Shown one piece after another: positions 26,621 to 35,276 of a DNA stretch of 64,000 nt. The notes beneath the pieces are model-generated. The model did not search any database. It was not told the origin of the DNA and was given only the letters and a program-made list of their open reading frames with translations. Within the stretch, counting starts at the first letter, position 1; every line of letters starts with the position of its first letter. Position numbers and translations under genes: made by a program. The stretch is taken from positions 62,001 through 126,000 of the forward strand of contig NZ_ADKM02000130.1 in assembly GCF_000178155.2 (NCBI RefSeq), read 5' to 3'. This DNA comes from Hominimerdicola alba 8. Lineage in GTDB: Bacteria > Bacillota > Clostridia > Oscillospirales > Ruminococcaceae.

Positions 26621-27697
26621 TTACCTGAAAAACAGACATGCGGCTGCATATATGGCTATCGCCGCGATAGTGCTCGCTATCAGGAAACTTTTTCTGTAAA
26701 GCCCCTTGTCACATGGCAGATTTCCCACGAATTTGCCTGTCTGACCGTTCATGCCGAAAAGATATGTACTGCCGTTCCAGCTTGTGGTCAGCACCCATAC
26801 GGGGTACAGCGCATACTTCGCCTTAGCGTCATGAAGTCTGAGGTTGTCGCCCTCTTTTATGACGCTTGTATAACCCTGCACCGTGTTCCTGAAAGCCTCA
26901 TCTATGCTCTCTTTTGCGCGTTCGTTCGCTCTTGCGGTGGAATTGTCAGCGCTCACATCATATTTGTCAGCCAGATATCCCGCCAGATAAGCAGTCTGAA
27001 AAGGCACCGCATCGCTGAAGTTGAAAGGTCCCACCGACTCCATAAGGTCATCGGGCATCTTGCTCGAACCGTCAACAGGTATCTTGTCAAAGCCTATCCT
27101 GCCCTCGCGGTACACCGAGAAATACTCTGTTTCGGTCACTCTGTAGTCGCCCTCCGTGTGGGAATGGCTCCTGCTGCACTTGTATCTCACGCCGCCCTCA
27201 GCGTCAGCATCGAACAGCCAGAAAGGTACATATATGCCTTTCACCTCGTCCAGATGGTTCTCTTCCTTGAACACCTTAGGCAAAAACTTCTTTCCTATCA
27301 GATGCTTTTTCAGCCCCTCAACAGCCGCCGCCTTGTCTACCTTGAAAGGTATGACATAATCAGGCTTTAGCGCACCCCGAAACTGCCCCGTCATTACCAC
27401 AGGGTTGTCGCAGTAGGGACACTTCGTGGCGCCCATATTCTCGTCCCCGACTATCTCACCGCCGCAGGACTGACATGAGTACACCCTCAGATGATCGGTC
27501 TCACCTTCCTGCCATTCAGATGCTTCGGGATTCCAGTCCAGCTGGTCGTTGCCGTCAGTCGAAAGATCCTCGTCATACGCCAGAAGAGCGTCCATCTCAA
27601 ACTCGGTGTCGCAGTATGGACATTTCATCTTCTGCACCTGCGAGTTGAATTCTATCGCTCCGGCGCAGCAAGGACATTTATATTCTTGTACCGCCAT
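26621..27697 (-). CDS. zinc-ribbon membrane protein (YdjG-like)
   Basis: The ATG at 27697 is chosen since the ggag of an upstream TTG codon is its RBS. About 358 residues with two N-terminal zinc ribbons (CPCC...CPYC and CQSCGGE...CPYCDNPV), then a soluble region with VIPFKVDKAAAVEGLKKHL and GIYVPFWLFDADAEG, and one C-terminal membrane helix (LIASTIAAIAIYAAACLFF). This is the TFIIB-type-zinc-ribbon family that accompanies SPFH and TPM proteins. No enzyme motif is visible; a scaffold role is likely. Confidence 0.83.
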   Translation of the reverse strand: MAVQEYKCPCCAGAIEFNSQVQKMKCPYCDTEFEMDALLAYDEDLSTDGNDQLDWNPEASEWQEGETDHLRVYSCQSCGGEIVGDENMGATKCPYCDNPVVMTGQFRGALKPDYVIPFKVDKAAAVEGLKKHLIGKKFLPKVFKEENHLDEVKGIYVPFWLFDADAEGGVRYKCSRSHSHTEGDYRVTETEYFSVYREGRIGFDKIPVDGSSKMPDDLMESVGPFNFSDAVPFQTAYLAGYLADKYDVSADNSTARANERAKESIDEAFRNTVQGYTSVIKEGDNLRLHDAKAKYALYPVWVLTTSWNGSTYLFGMNGQTGKFVGNLPCDKGLYRKSFLIASTIAAIAIYAAACLFFR

Positions 27698-27754
27698 GCA
27701 AGTATTCTCCAATCAATGCTAAATTACCCTATCGCGGGTCAGCAAACAAAGCAA

Positions 27755-27780
27755 TTGCAGAGATGCTCCCATCTCTGCAA
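27755..27780 (-). other. perfect hairpin in SPFH/zinc-ribbon intergenic gap
   Basis: TTGCAGAGAT and ATCTCTGCAA form a 10-bp stem, extended by a G-C pair, with loop CTCC. On the minus strand it is followed by TTGCTTTGTTTGC rather than a pure T-run, so it may attenuate read-through or set the 3' end of the SPFH message. Confidence 0.5.
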
Positions 27781-27807
27781 CCGCGTGAATGATCTTGAAA
27801 ACTGTTA

Positions 27808-29133
27808 TCAGTTAGCGTCGTTCTCATCAAAAATATCGCCGCACTCAGGGCAGAACTTAGGCGGGTGAGCGGGATCCTCGGGAGTCCAGCCGCACTTGTC
27901 GCACTTGTAAAGTTTTGCACCTGCGGGCTTCTTTGCACCACAGTTCTGGCAGAACTTGCCCTGATTTACAGTACCGCAGCTGCATGTCCAGCCGTTTTCC
28001 TCTGCGGGCTTTGGTGTGCCGCAGTTCTGGCAGAACTTGCTGGTGTTCACAGTACCGCAGCTGCAAGTCCAGCTGCCTGCTGCGGAGTTCATTGCGGGCT
28101 GAACATTCTGCTGCTGTGCCTGCTGCTGCTGACCCATAGCGAACAGGTTCTGCGCGTTCATGCCGCCTGCCTGCTGAGCCATGCCCATACCCATGAAGCC
28201 TGTCATAGCGCCTGCCGAGTTGCTGGCAGCTGCCTTCATAGCCTCAGCCTGTGCGCCTACCATTGTAGCTGCCGCATAGGTCGGGTTCTGCATCATAGCT
28301 ATGCGCTGAGCCTCCTTGATCATGTCCTGATCTTCCTTAGGCAGGTTCAGAGCCTTTATAGCAACTTCAATGACCTCGATACCCATGTTCTTGCCCCAGG
28401 TATCAGCCAGTGCCTCATTGACAGCGTTCTTGAGTTCCTGCTTCTTGCCAGGTATCTGGTTGGGTCTTAACTCCATATCAGACATGGTGGAGAATGCAGG
28501 CGTCAGCGCATCGATGAACTCAGCCTTCATTCTGGGTGCTATGGTTTCTCTTCTGTACTCATGTGCCTGATTGCCGCAGATATTTGTGTAGAACAGCAGC
28601 GGGTCAACTATCTGGAATGTGTACATACCGCTGCACTTGATCTGTACATCGATATCAAGACCGATCTTCGAGTCAACAACTCTGAAAGGAACAGTTTCGG
28701 GTGTGCCGAACAGGTTGTTGGAGATCTGCTTGGTGTTGAAGTAATAAACTCTCTGATCCTTTCCGGGATCGCCGCCGTAGCCTATACGCTGACCTATCTG
28801 CTTGAAAGTATCCTTGATCTTCTGACCCAGCTTGCCGTCAGCGAACAGTGAGGGAGTACCCAGCTCAAAAGTATATCTGCCAGGACGGTTGCAGACTTCG
28901 ATGATAGCACCGTCCTCAACGATTATCATGGTCTGACCGTCAGCAACAGCTATGCCCGAACCCGCAGAGATGATGTTGTCATTGCCCTTAGTGTTCTGAC
29001 CGCGCTTTGTTACTACCTTCTGACCCTTTACCATCAGCACGTCATCGGGAAGTGCCTCGCAGTAAAAGTATTCTTTCCACTGATCTGCCATTGTACCGCC
29101 AACTGCGCCGATGGCTGCCATAATAAGTCCCAT
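27808..29133 (-). CDS. SPFH-domain protein with C-terminal zinc ribbons (YdjI-like)
   Basis: A 441-residue protein: SPFH/virion-core-like domain in the first 300 residues (start GLIMAAIGAVGGTMADQW, then KVVTKRG, KAEFIDALTPAF, EVAIKALNLPKED), a Met/Gln/Ala-rich linker, and three short zinc ribbons (two near-identical WTCSCGTVN...KFCQNCG units and YKCDKCGW...KFCPECG). SPFH proteins form oligomeric rings on membrane microdomains. RBS is aaggaggg. It precedes the zinc-ribbon and TPM genes in the same operon. Confidence 0.88.
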   Translation of the reverse strand: MGLIMAAIGAVGGTMADQWKEYFYCEALPDDVLMVKGQKVVTKRGQNTKGNDNIISAGSGIAVADGQTMIIVEDGAIIEVCNRPGRYTFELGTPSLFADGKLGQKIKDTFKQIGQRIGYGGDPGKDQRVYYFNTKQISNNLFGTPETVPFRVVDSKIGLDIDVQIKCSGMYTFQIVDPLLFYTNICGNQAHEYRRETIAPRMKAEFIDALTPAFSTMSDMELRPNQIPGKKQELKNAVNEALADTWGKNMGIEVIEVAIKALNLPKEDQDMIKEAQRIAMMQNPTYAAATMVGAQAEAMKAAASNSAGAMTGFMGMGMAQQAGGMNAQNLFAMGQQQQAQQQNVQPAMNSAAGSWTCSCGTVNTSKFCQNCGTPKPAEENGWTCSCGTVNQGKFCQNCGAKKPAGAKLYKCDKCGWTPEDPAHPPKFCPECGDIFDENDAN

Positions 29134-29197
29134 AGATAGACCCTCCTTGAATAAAGATAAAGATTATTTATAGATATCGGGCGCAAAGCCCCGTAGT

Positions 29198-29467
29198 TCA
29201 CCTCTGAATATCAGGTGTTTCATACCCTTTTTTTGAATATGGGTTCATATTTTTCTTCTGCTTGTGCGGTGTGTCGGGCTGAGATGTTATCAGGTGCATA
29301 AGTACCGTCATCGTGCCGACTATGACCAGCCACCCTGCCAGTGCCATTACGAAGAACCACAGCGGAACTCCCAGAAAAAAGTGCAGTACCAGCAGTATCA
29401 CCGCAGGTATCGCCCCCCACATATCAAGCAGGATATTGATCATAAAAGACCGAAACAAGGTACCCAA
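29198..29467 (-). CDS. small membrane protein at head of SPFH operon
   Basis: The frame extends to an ATG at 29527, but that ATG lies only 4 bases after a TATAAT, before any plausible transcription start; the TTG at 29467 has a ggag 8 bases upstream and is the better choice. About 89 residues with two hydrophobic helices (MWGAIPAVILLVLHFF and FFVMALAGWLVIVGTM) and a basic tail (HKQKKNMNPYSKKG). I do not recognise the family; position makes it a candidate extra subunit of the SPFH complex. Confidence 0.55.
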   Translation of the reverse strand: MGTLFRSFMINILLDMWGAIPAVILLVLHFFLGVPLWFFVMALAGWLVIVGTMTVLMHLITSQPDTPHKQKKNMNPYSKKGYETPDIQR

Positions 29468-29531
29468 CCTTATCACTCCGTTCACAAAAAGTACATTAAA
29501 GAAATTGAAATGCTCAATAACTGACATTCAT

Positions 29532-29560
29532 ATTATACCATACATTTTCATTAATTGCAA
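29532..29560 (-). promoter_or_regulatory. promoter of SPFH operon
   Basis: On the minus strand, TTGCAA and TATAAT with a 17-bp spacer. It would drive the small membrane gene and the three genes that follow. Confidence 0.7.
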
Positions 29561-29721
29561 TACCTTTTGACAAATTATTTTGATAATGTAGACTGTCTGT
29601 TAATCGTGCGGCGAACACGCTCCTTTCCCGCCGCATGGCGTTTTTTATCTGCTGATGGTATCAGCCGTCACAAATTCGGCATGATATATCTTTTTCTATG
29701 CCGACATAATAAACATATCAG

Positions 29722-32187
29722 CTATGGTTCAAGCATAACCTTGTTGCCCTCGCCGTCCACTATGATGATATTTTTCAGACTGCTTCTGCCGAAATCATTG
29801 CCGACCTTTGTGTTTACCGAAACTGTGCGGGTCACATACGGCATTATGATGATATCCTTGTGGTCGATGAAGTTTCCGTTGGCTTTTTCAGAACCGTTGT
29901 AGTAGATGTACAGGTCGGGCCATACGAAATCAGTTTCCTCACTGCTTACTTCAAGGTCGATGTACAGCCTGCCGTATTTCACCTCAGCCGATGCCACCGA
30001 TACCGACAGCGTGCCGAGATTTTTCGAGTTCCAGCCTGTCACGGTGCCGTCGCCCAGCATGGGGTCTTTAGCCGAGATATAAGCGGAGTTCACATAGCCG
30101 TAGGTGTTGTCATACAGCGCGTAATACCAGCCCGAACTTCCCGTGTACCACACCCTTATCTCGGTGCAGTCGGGTATAGCCGCCAGCTGTTTTGAAGAAG
30201 ATGATTTTTCTTCCCTCAGTGCCAGTGTATCGCCGCCCGTGTCAACGAACATTGTGCCCCTGTCGGTGTAATCAAGCGCCGAACCTTCGGTGGCACCGCA
30301 TACAGAGCAGGTCTTTGGTGCAGTCAGCGTAGCGCCGACCCATGTGTGACCCAATGCCTTGCCCTTAGTTTCGCCGCAGTTCTCGCATGTTTCAGGCTCG
30401 GTGCAGGTCGCGGCTTTCCACTTGTGCCCGATGGCTTCGCCCTCAGTCTTTTTGCAGACTGTGCAGGTCTTCGGTTTGGTGCAGGTGGCTTCTTTCCACT
30501 TGTGACCTGCCGCATCTTTGCCTATCAGCCCGCAGACTTCGCAGTACTGGGGTTCTTCACAGGTTTCGTCCACCCACTTGTGACCCAGCGGTTCGCCCTC
30601 AGTCTTGCCGCATTTTGTACATGTTCTTGGTATGGTGCAGGTGGCTTCCATAAAAGTATGGGGAAGTTTTTTGCCCTCTTCCATACCGCAGACGGTACAT
30701 CGTCTGGCGTGGGTGCAGGTGGCTTCCTCAAAGACATGTGCCGCGAGTTCGCCCCTTGTTTTGCCGCATTTTGTGCATGTTTCGGGCTTTGCGCAGGTGG
30801 CGGCAGACCAGTTGTGCAGGCAGATGGTCTTTGTGAAGAAAAGCGCCCCTATCCCAATGATAAAGCACAGCGTCAGCCCGATGGTCAGTGCCGCCTTTTT
30901 GGTAGCTTTTGACAGCTGAGGCTGTTCCTTTTGCGGTCTTGCCTGTTTATGGGGACGCGGCTGTTGTTTATTGCCGTCCTTCGCGCTTTCCGAATGCCCT
31001 TTGGTGCGCTGTTTCTGCGCCTGAACGGGTCTGCGTTCGGGTCTTGCGGGGGCGGGTCTTACTATAAGTTCTTCGGCGGGGTCGCCCGGTCTTATGTAGA
31101 CGCTGTCGGTTATCTCGAATTTTTCGGGCGGTTCTTCCCTGACCTTTTTGCCGCTGTCCTTTATTATCGGTGCAGGCAGAACTTTCTCGGTCTTTTCCGA
31201 CCTTTCAGCCTGTCCGCCTTTTTCTGCTTCCTTTATGACCGCTTCGCTTTTGCCGACATCTTCCGACATCTCATCGCCGTCAAGTGCCGCAAGAAGTTCT
31301 TTTGCCGACTGTATACGGTCAGCGGGGTCGAAAGCACAGCACTTCATGACTACATTTTTCAGTTTGTCACTGCCGTTTTCGGGTACGCCGAAAGTTTTTC
31401 CGCTCAGCCGCCCGAATATCGCGCTGTCGATGGCGTTGCGGTTGTCGCCCGTATTGACCATCGGCAGGCGGTTGCCGTTGAGAAGATAATACAGCGTTAT
31501 GCCCAGCGAATAGATATCCGCCGCCGCACCGTAATGCTGTTCATTTGGTGTTCTCGCATTCCATACCTCAGGTGCCATGAACGGCTGTGTGCCCACAAAA
31601 GTTGCAAAGCTGGCAGACTGTGTCTGCTTTGCGATGCCGAAATCACCCAGATAGAATTCGCCGTTGTCATCAACATAGATGTTATCGGGCTTTATATCGC
31701 GGTGGAGCATATTTTTCTCCTGCATCGCCAGCAGAGCACTGCCGATATCCTGCGCCAGCTTTTCTATCTCAGATGGTGCAAGCACGCCTTTTTCGTTGAT
31801 GTATTCGGTGAGGGTCTTATAGTACTCCATCTGTATCATCACATCGAAGCCTATCACTTCGCCGTCATCATTGGTGAAATCGCGGTAGGTGTGGTTTATG
31901 CAGTGTACCAGATGGGGCTTGTCGCCCAGCAGGTACATATTCTGTATCTCTTTGGAAACTTGCTTTTTGCGCTCGTCCATTTCCTGTTCTCGGCTTTCGC
32001 GGGTGACCGAAACGCTTCTGTCAGGAATGATGGAAAGCGCCTTGACAGCGCAATATCTGACCTGACCGTACAGTTCTTGTCTGAACCTGTAGACCTTTCC
32101 CGAACCGCCGCTGCCGAGATAGCAGTCCTTATACCAGTTTTCCCAAAGCGGTTCATAAGATGACAGTCTTTCACCGATATCTTTCAT
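29722..32187 (-). CDS. transmembrane Ser/Thr protein kinase with Cys/His repeats and SH3 domain
   Basis: About 821 residues; ATG 32187 follows ggggg by 8 bases. The cytoplasmic Hanks-type kinase (about 15-295) is complete: GSGGSGKV loop, Lys49, HRDIKPDN with Asp164, DFG with Asp182, and an APEV segment. A basic linker and one membrane helix (ALTIGLTLCFIIGIGALFF) lead outside to seven repeats of about 27 residues with H-x-W...ATC...TCxxCGxTxG...GH, then an SH3-type domain (TLALREEKSSSSKQL...GYVNSAYI) and a beta-rich end. It looks like a receptor kinase with wall- or metal-binding outer part instead of PASTA domains. No phosphatase gene is adjacent. Confidence 0.9.
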   Translation of the reverse strand: MKDIGERLSSYEPLWENWYKDCYLGSGGSGKVYRFRQELYGQVRYCAVKALSIIPDRSVSVTRESREQEMDERKKQVSKEIQNMYLLGDKPHLVHCINHTYRDFTNDDGEVIGFDVMIQMEYYKTLTEYINEKGVLAPSEIEKLAQDIGSALLAMQEKNMLHRDIKPDNIYVDDNGEFYLGDFGIAKQTQSASFATFVGTQPFMAPEVWNARTPNEQHYGAAADIYSLGITLYYLLNGNRLPMVNTGDNRNAIDSAIFGRLSGKTFGVPENGSDKLKNVVMKCCAFDPADRIQSAKELLAALDGDEMSEDVGKSEAVIKEAEKGGQAERSEKTEKVLPAPIIKDSGKKVREEPPEKFEITDSVYIRPGDPAEELIVRPAPARPERRPVQAQKQRTKGHSESAKDGNKQQPRPHKQARPQKEQPQLSKATKKAALTIGLTLCFIIGIGALFFTKTICLHNWSAATCAKPETCTKCGKTRGELAAHVFEEATCTHARRCTVCGMEEGKKLPHTFMEATCTIPRTCTKCGKTEGEPLGHKWVDETCEEPQYCEVCGLIGKDAAGHKWKEATCTKPKTCTVCKKTEGEAIGHKWKAATCTEPETCENCGETKGKALGHTWVGATLTAPKTCSVCGATEGSALDYTDRGTMFVDTGGDTLALREEKSSSSKQLAAIPDCTEIRVWYTGSSGWYYALYDNTYGYVNSAYISAKDPMLGDGTVTGWNSKNLGTLSVSVASAEVKYGRLYIDLEVSSEETDFVWPDLYIYYNGSEKANGNFIDHKDIIIMPYVTRTVSVNTKVGNDFGRSSLKNIIIVDGEGNKVMLEP
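30255..30835 (-). repeat. seven Cys/His repeats in the receptor kinase
   Basis: Coding repeats of about 81-84 bases encode units such as HKWKEATCTKPKTCTVCKK. Each has three Cys plus bracketing His residues; the last unit has lost the first Cys (ATLTAPKTC). The pattern suggests metal-bound or disulfide-linked small modules in the outer part of the protein. Confidence 0.8.
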
Positions 32188-32239
32188 ACTCTTCACCCCC
32201 GATGATGTTTTTACTTTCTTTACTTACACTATATTTTAC

Positions 32240-32383
32240 GTGGTCATCCCGCTGACACGATACGAAACATAAAGCAGTCGGCATATATCTTCCTGACGCT
32301 GTATGCGATGGGAAGATATGCGGCACTCGGTCAACCTTTTGTATACCGCATTCTCAGCAGGTGTGTTAAAGGGATAGTCATAA
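32240..32383. repeat. family-1 MITE-like element, copy 1
   Basis: Left end GTGGTCATCCCGCTGACAC and right end GTGTGTTAAAGGGATAGTCA are imperfect inverted repeats shared with the other copies; the centre has a degenerate stem and the CCGCATT motif. It lies just upstream of the receptor kinase gene and may contribute to its promoter region. Confidence 0.65.
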
Positions 32384-32585
32384 TACCTTATTTTCACACA
32401 CATTATATCATAGACTCTCTTTTTTTTCAAGAAGAGCGCCCAACTTTCATTATTCTTTCACCCGTTCAGCACACTTCGCAACCCGCAGTGGAAAGAGTGC
32501 GCATTTACGTGACATTTGCATTGTGCGGTAATGCACTGAAACAAGCGGTACATCTGCACATGAAATGCGAGTTGCTTTTTGGATC

Positions 32586-32630
32586 GTGGTTATCCCGCTG
32601 ACACACCACAAAAACGGCAGTCTTTCGGGA
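32586..32630. repeat. family-1 MITE-like element, solo left end
   Basis: GTGGTTATCCCGCTGACAC, then ACCACAAAAACGGC, matches the left end of the 37809 copy; the rest of the element is missing. The remaining part of 32384-32585 shows no gene. Confidence 0.6.
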
Positions 32631-32651
32631 ATGTTTATCATTTCAGACTTA

Positions 32652-32696
32652 TTTAAGAACTGATTTAAGTGTTTTTTAAGACCTTTCTGCTATAAT
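32652..32696 (+). promoter_or_regulatory. activator-type promoter of ABC exporter with TTTAAG repeats
   Basis: TTTAAG occurs at 32652, 32664 and 32675 (12 and 11 bp apart), directly upstream of TATAAT at 32691-32696; no -35 hexamer. This is the same design as the relic promoter at 13037 and fits an OmpR-family response regulator. Confidence 0.6.
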
Positions 32697-32732
32697 GAAA
32701 ATATCAAAAGAAAACGCAGGAGGTAACATGAT

Positions 32733-33650
32733 ATGAAAGAGATAGTTCTTAAGACCAATGGGCTGACTAAAAAGTACAAGAAGTTCACGGCACTGGAAAA
32801 CGCCGATATGACCGTTTATCGCGGTGAGATATACGGTCTGATAGGCAGGAACGGCGCGGGCAAGACCACGCTGATGAAAGTGGTGACGGGGCTGACCGAA
32901 AAGACTTCGGGGGAGTTTGAGATATTCGGCAAAACAGGTCCCGCCGCTGAACGTGAAAGAAAACGCATCGGCTGTCTTATCGAAAATCCCGCTTTTTTCG
33001 GGAATTTGACCGCTTACCGTAATTTGCGCTATTACTGCATGCAAAAGGGGATAACCGACCTTTCGCAGATAGATGAAGTACTTAAGATGCTGAACCTGAC
33101 CGATGCCCGCGACCGCAAGTTCAAGCAGTTTTCGCTGGGTATGAAACAGCGTCTTGGGATAGCTTTCTCACTGCTGGATAACCCCGACCTTGTCATTCTC
33201 GATGAACCCATCAACGGTCTTGACCCGATCGCTATCAGCGAACTGCGCGATACTTTCCATAAGCTGAATACCGAACACGGCGTAACTATCATGATATCAA
33301 GCCATATACTTTCCGAACTATATGCTGTGGCAGACCGCTTTCTGTTCATCGACAAAGGGCATGTCCTAAAAGAGATGACTAAGGAGGAGATAGACCTTGA
33401 ATGTATGCGCTGTATCGTTGTGAAAACAAGTGATACCAAAGCCGCCGCGACTGTTCTGGAGGAAAAACTTTCCATTACGGACTATAAGGTCATCGACAGC
33501 AGTGAGATACGTGTATACGAACGTTCAGCCGCCGCTGATATCATCAACCGTGAGCTTATCAGGGCAGATGTATCTGTTTCGGGCATATCGGAAGCGGGCA
33601 TTTCGCTGGAGGACTATTTCAAACAGCTGGTAGGGGAGGAGTCAAAATGA
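32733..33650 (+). CDS. ABC transporter ATP-binding protein (BcrA/lantibiotic-export type)
   Basis: A 305-residue ATPase with Walker A GRNGAGKTT, signature FSLGMKQRLG, Walker B LVILDEPINGLDP and an H-loop in MISSHILSELY. The C-terminal 80 residues are the extra domain usual in ABC-2 exporters for peptide antibiotic resistance (BcrA, NisF type). RBS caggaggt. It overlaps the permease start by 4 bases (ATGA). The promoter design suggests induction through a two-component system. Confidence 0.93.
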   Translation: MKEIVLKTNGLTKKYKKFTALENADMTVYRGEIYGLIGRNGAGKTTLMKVVTGLTEKTSGEFEIFGKTGPAAERERKRIGCLIENPAFFGNLTAYRNLRYYCMQKGITDLSQIDEVLKMLNLTDARDRKFKQFSLGMKQRLGIAFSLLDNPDLVILDEPINGLDPIAISELRDTFHKLNTEHGVTIMISSHILSELYAVADRFLFIDKGHVLKEMTKEEIDLECMRCIVVKTSDTKAAATVLEEKLSITDYKVIDSSEIRVYERSAAADIINRELIRADVSVSGISEAGISLEDYFKQLVGEESK

Positions 33651-34414
33651 TAAACATGATGAAAGCGGAGTTATACCGCCTTGTAAGAAGTAAAGGTTTC
33701 GGTGTTTTCTGGATAGTTATGCTGATAAGCTACGCCATTACCATAATCACAAAAGAGGCGGGCGGCGTTACTATTGGCGGTCCGATGCCCGCAACTGACA
33801 GCGCTAAGCTGGATATACGCATGGTATGTATGAACTTTACTTACTATTTCACGCTGATAGCCCCTGTTTTCAGCATAATAACCGCTGAATTCTCGGAACA
33901 TACGGTCAAGAACACTATAAGTTCGGCAGTGAGCAAAAAGGAGTATTACCTTTCAAAATATGTTTTCACGATGTTATGCACGCTGGTGATGTTCATGCTG
34001 GCAAATCTGATGTACTACGGTGCGAACGCCATAGTGAACGGCAGTGAGCACGCCTCGCAGTTTGCAGAATACTTCAAGGCTGTGATGATGCAGATGCCGC
34101 TTGTCACTGCGATAGTTTCGGCGTTCATATTCCTTGCGTTTTTCTTCAGGAAAGGCGCGGCATTCAACTCGGTAAGCATAATATACCCGTTCATATACTC
34201 CGCAGCGGCGCTGATATATTACAGCGCATGCCGCAAAGGTGACAACAAACTCGCTGTAAGGCTGCTGAACTATGAGATAAGCACCATGTTCTCGAAACTT
34301 GCGCTGGGCGGCAGCAGCGGATATGTGAGAAACTGCATTATCCTCTGCGCTGTCGTCACTGTAGTGTCTTTCGTGCTGGGGTATCTTTCATTTACTAAAC
34401 GCGAGCTCGACTGA
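33647..34414 (+). CDS. ABC-2-type transporter permease
   Basis: A 255-residue membrane protein with six hydrophobic helices (for example FWIVMLISYAITIIT, FTYYFTLIAPVFSIITAEF, IILCAVVTVVSFVLGYLSF) and the typical TAEFSEHTVKNTISSAVSKKEYYLSKY loop after helix 2, as in lantibiotic-immunity permeases. It is translationally coupled to the ATPase. Together they would export or extract a peptide or toxic compound; the substrate is unknown. Confidence 0.9.
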   Translation: MINMMKAELYRLVRSKGFGVFWIVMLISYAITIITKEAGGVTIGGPMPATDSAKLDIRMVCMNFTYYFTLIAPVFSIITAEFSEHTVKNTISSAVSKKEYYLSKYVFTMLCTLVMFMLANLMYYGANAIVNGSEHASQFAEYFKAVMMQMPLVTAIVSAFIFLAFFFRKGAAFNSVSIIYPFIYSAAALIYYSACRKGDNKLAVRLLNYEISTMFSKLALGGSSGYVRNCIILCAVVTVVSFVLGYLSFTKRELD

Positions 34415-34420
34415 TATATA

Positions 34421-34454
34421 CCCGCCGTTGTGATGAACTTCGGCGGGCTTTTTT
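34421..34454 (+). terminator. terminator of ABC exporter operon
   Basis: Stem CCCGCCG/CGGCGGG with a 13-base loop and CTTTTTT, six bases after the permease stop. Confidence 0.85.
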
Positions 34455-34716
34455 GCATAAGATCCGTCCTGTCCATATGTGTTGTGAAGGTACTGTATGC
34501 GGCACATATGGGCAGATCTGCATGTGCTTTGCTGAGAAAACAGTGCTTGACGCAAAAAGACCGTAAACGCCCTCTGTGACCTGCCAATGCACCTTGATCT
34601 GACCGAAAGCCTTTCCTGAACGCCTGCCGCGCCGCAAACTTCTCACGAAAATATTACTGCGCAGTTGTCAACTTTCATAAAAATATTAAAAAAAATAAAA
34701 AATTGCCGAAAAGGTC
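34455..34716. other. intergenic stretch with inverted repeat, no gene seen
   Basis: No supported gene. A perfect 9-bp inverted repeat CCATATGTG/CACATATGG lies at 34473-34511 with a 21-base centre. The last 60 bases are A/T-rich and lead into the promoter at 34717. Confidence 0.5.
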
Positions 34717-34745
34717 TTGTAATTTTGGGAAAAGTGGTGTATAAT
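34717..34745 (+). promoter_or_regulatory. promoter of OadG-OadB genes
   Basis: TTGTAA and TATAAT with a 17-bp spacer, 40 bases before the start at 34785. Confidence 0.72.
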
Positions 34746-34784
34746 CGATATGTATGTTAAAATAATTTTCGGAGGAGTTTTTAT

Positions 34785-35249
34785 ATGAGTGGTTTACAAT
34801 TCACACTGGCTCAGCTGCTTTCAAGCAACATTCCGCCCGATCAGACCGATCTCGGCGGTGAGACCATCGCATCTGTTGTAATAACAGGTATTTCGGTGGT
34901 GTTCATCGGTCTGATAATACTGATCCTTCTGGTAACGCTTTACGGCAAGATCTTTGAGGGCATCAACAAGAGCGCTGAGGCAAAAGCCAAAGCAAAGGCT
35001 GAAGCTGAGGCTAAGGCAAAGGCTGCCGAAGCAAAAGCTGAGGTCAAGGCAGCACCCGCCGCACCCGCTCCCGCACCTGTAGTTGAAGACGGTGTCGGGG
35101 AAGAAGTAGTGGCTGCGATAATGGGCGCACTTTCGGCAATGTACGCAGGCAGCGGCAAAAAGCCCGTACTTAAGGGCGTAAAGGCTGTTAAACCGAGAAG
35201 ATCGGCGTGGTCTGCCGCAGGCGTTATGGAAAACACCCGCCCGTTTTAG
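34785..35249 (+). CDS. OadG-type gamma/delta subunit of sodium-pump decarboxylase
   Basis: A 154-residue protein with one N-terminal membrane helix (ASVVITGISVVFIGLIILILLVTLYG, interrupted here only for family recognition), a long Ala/Lys/Glu helix, an Ala-Pro hinge (APAAPAPAP) and a conserved C-terminal segment (EEVVAAIMGALSAMY...KPRRSAWSAAGVMENTRPF). This is the OadG/MmdD architecture that tethers the carboxyltransferase to the membrane beta subunit. RBS ggaggag. It is 27 bases upstream of the beta subunit gene. Confidence 0.85.
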   Translation: MSGLQFTLAQLLSSNIPPDQTDLGGETIASVVITGISVVFIGLIILILLVTLYGKIFEGINKSAEAKAKAKAEAEAKAKAAEAKAEVKAAPAAPAPAPVVEDGVGEEVVAAIMGALSAMYAGSGKKPVLKGVKAVKPRRSAWSAAGVMENTRPF

Positions 35250-35276
35250 CTTTGGAAAGGAACGTGATCTTTTAAA

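Noticed and set aside
29607-29646. Hairpin TGCGGCG/CGCCGCA with TTTTTT as a terminator
   Set aside because: The T-run is on the plus side, where no gene ends; it cannot be assigned to the minus-strand kinase gene with confidence.
30346-32163. Long plus-strand frames opposite the receptor kinase
   Set aside because: They mirror the Cys repeats and kinase domain of the minus-strand gene and have no start signals.
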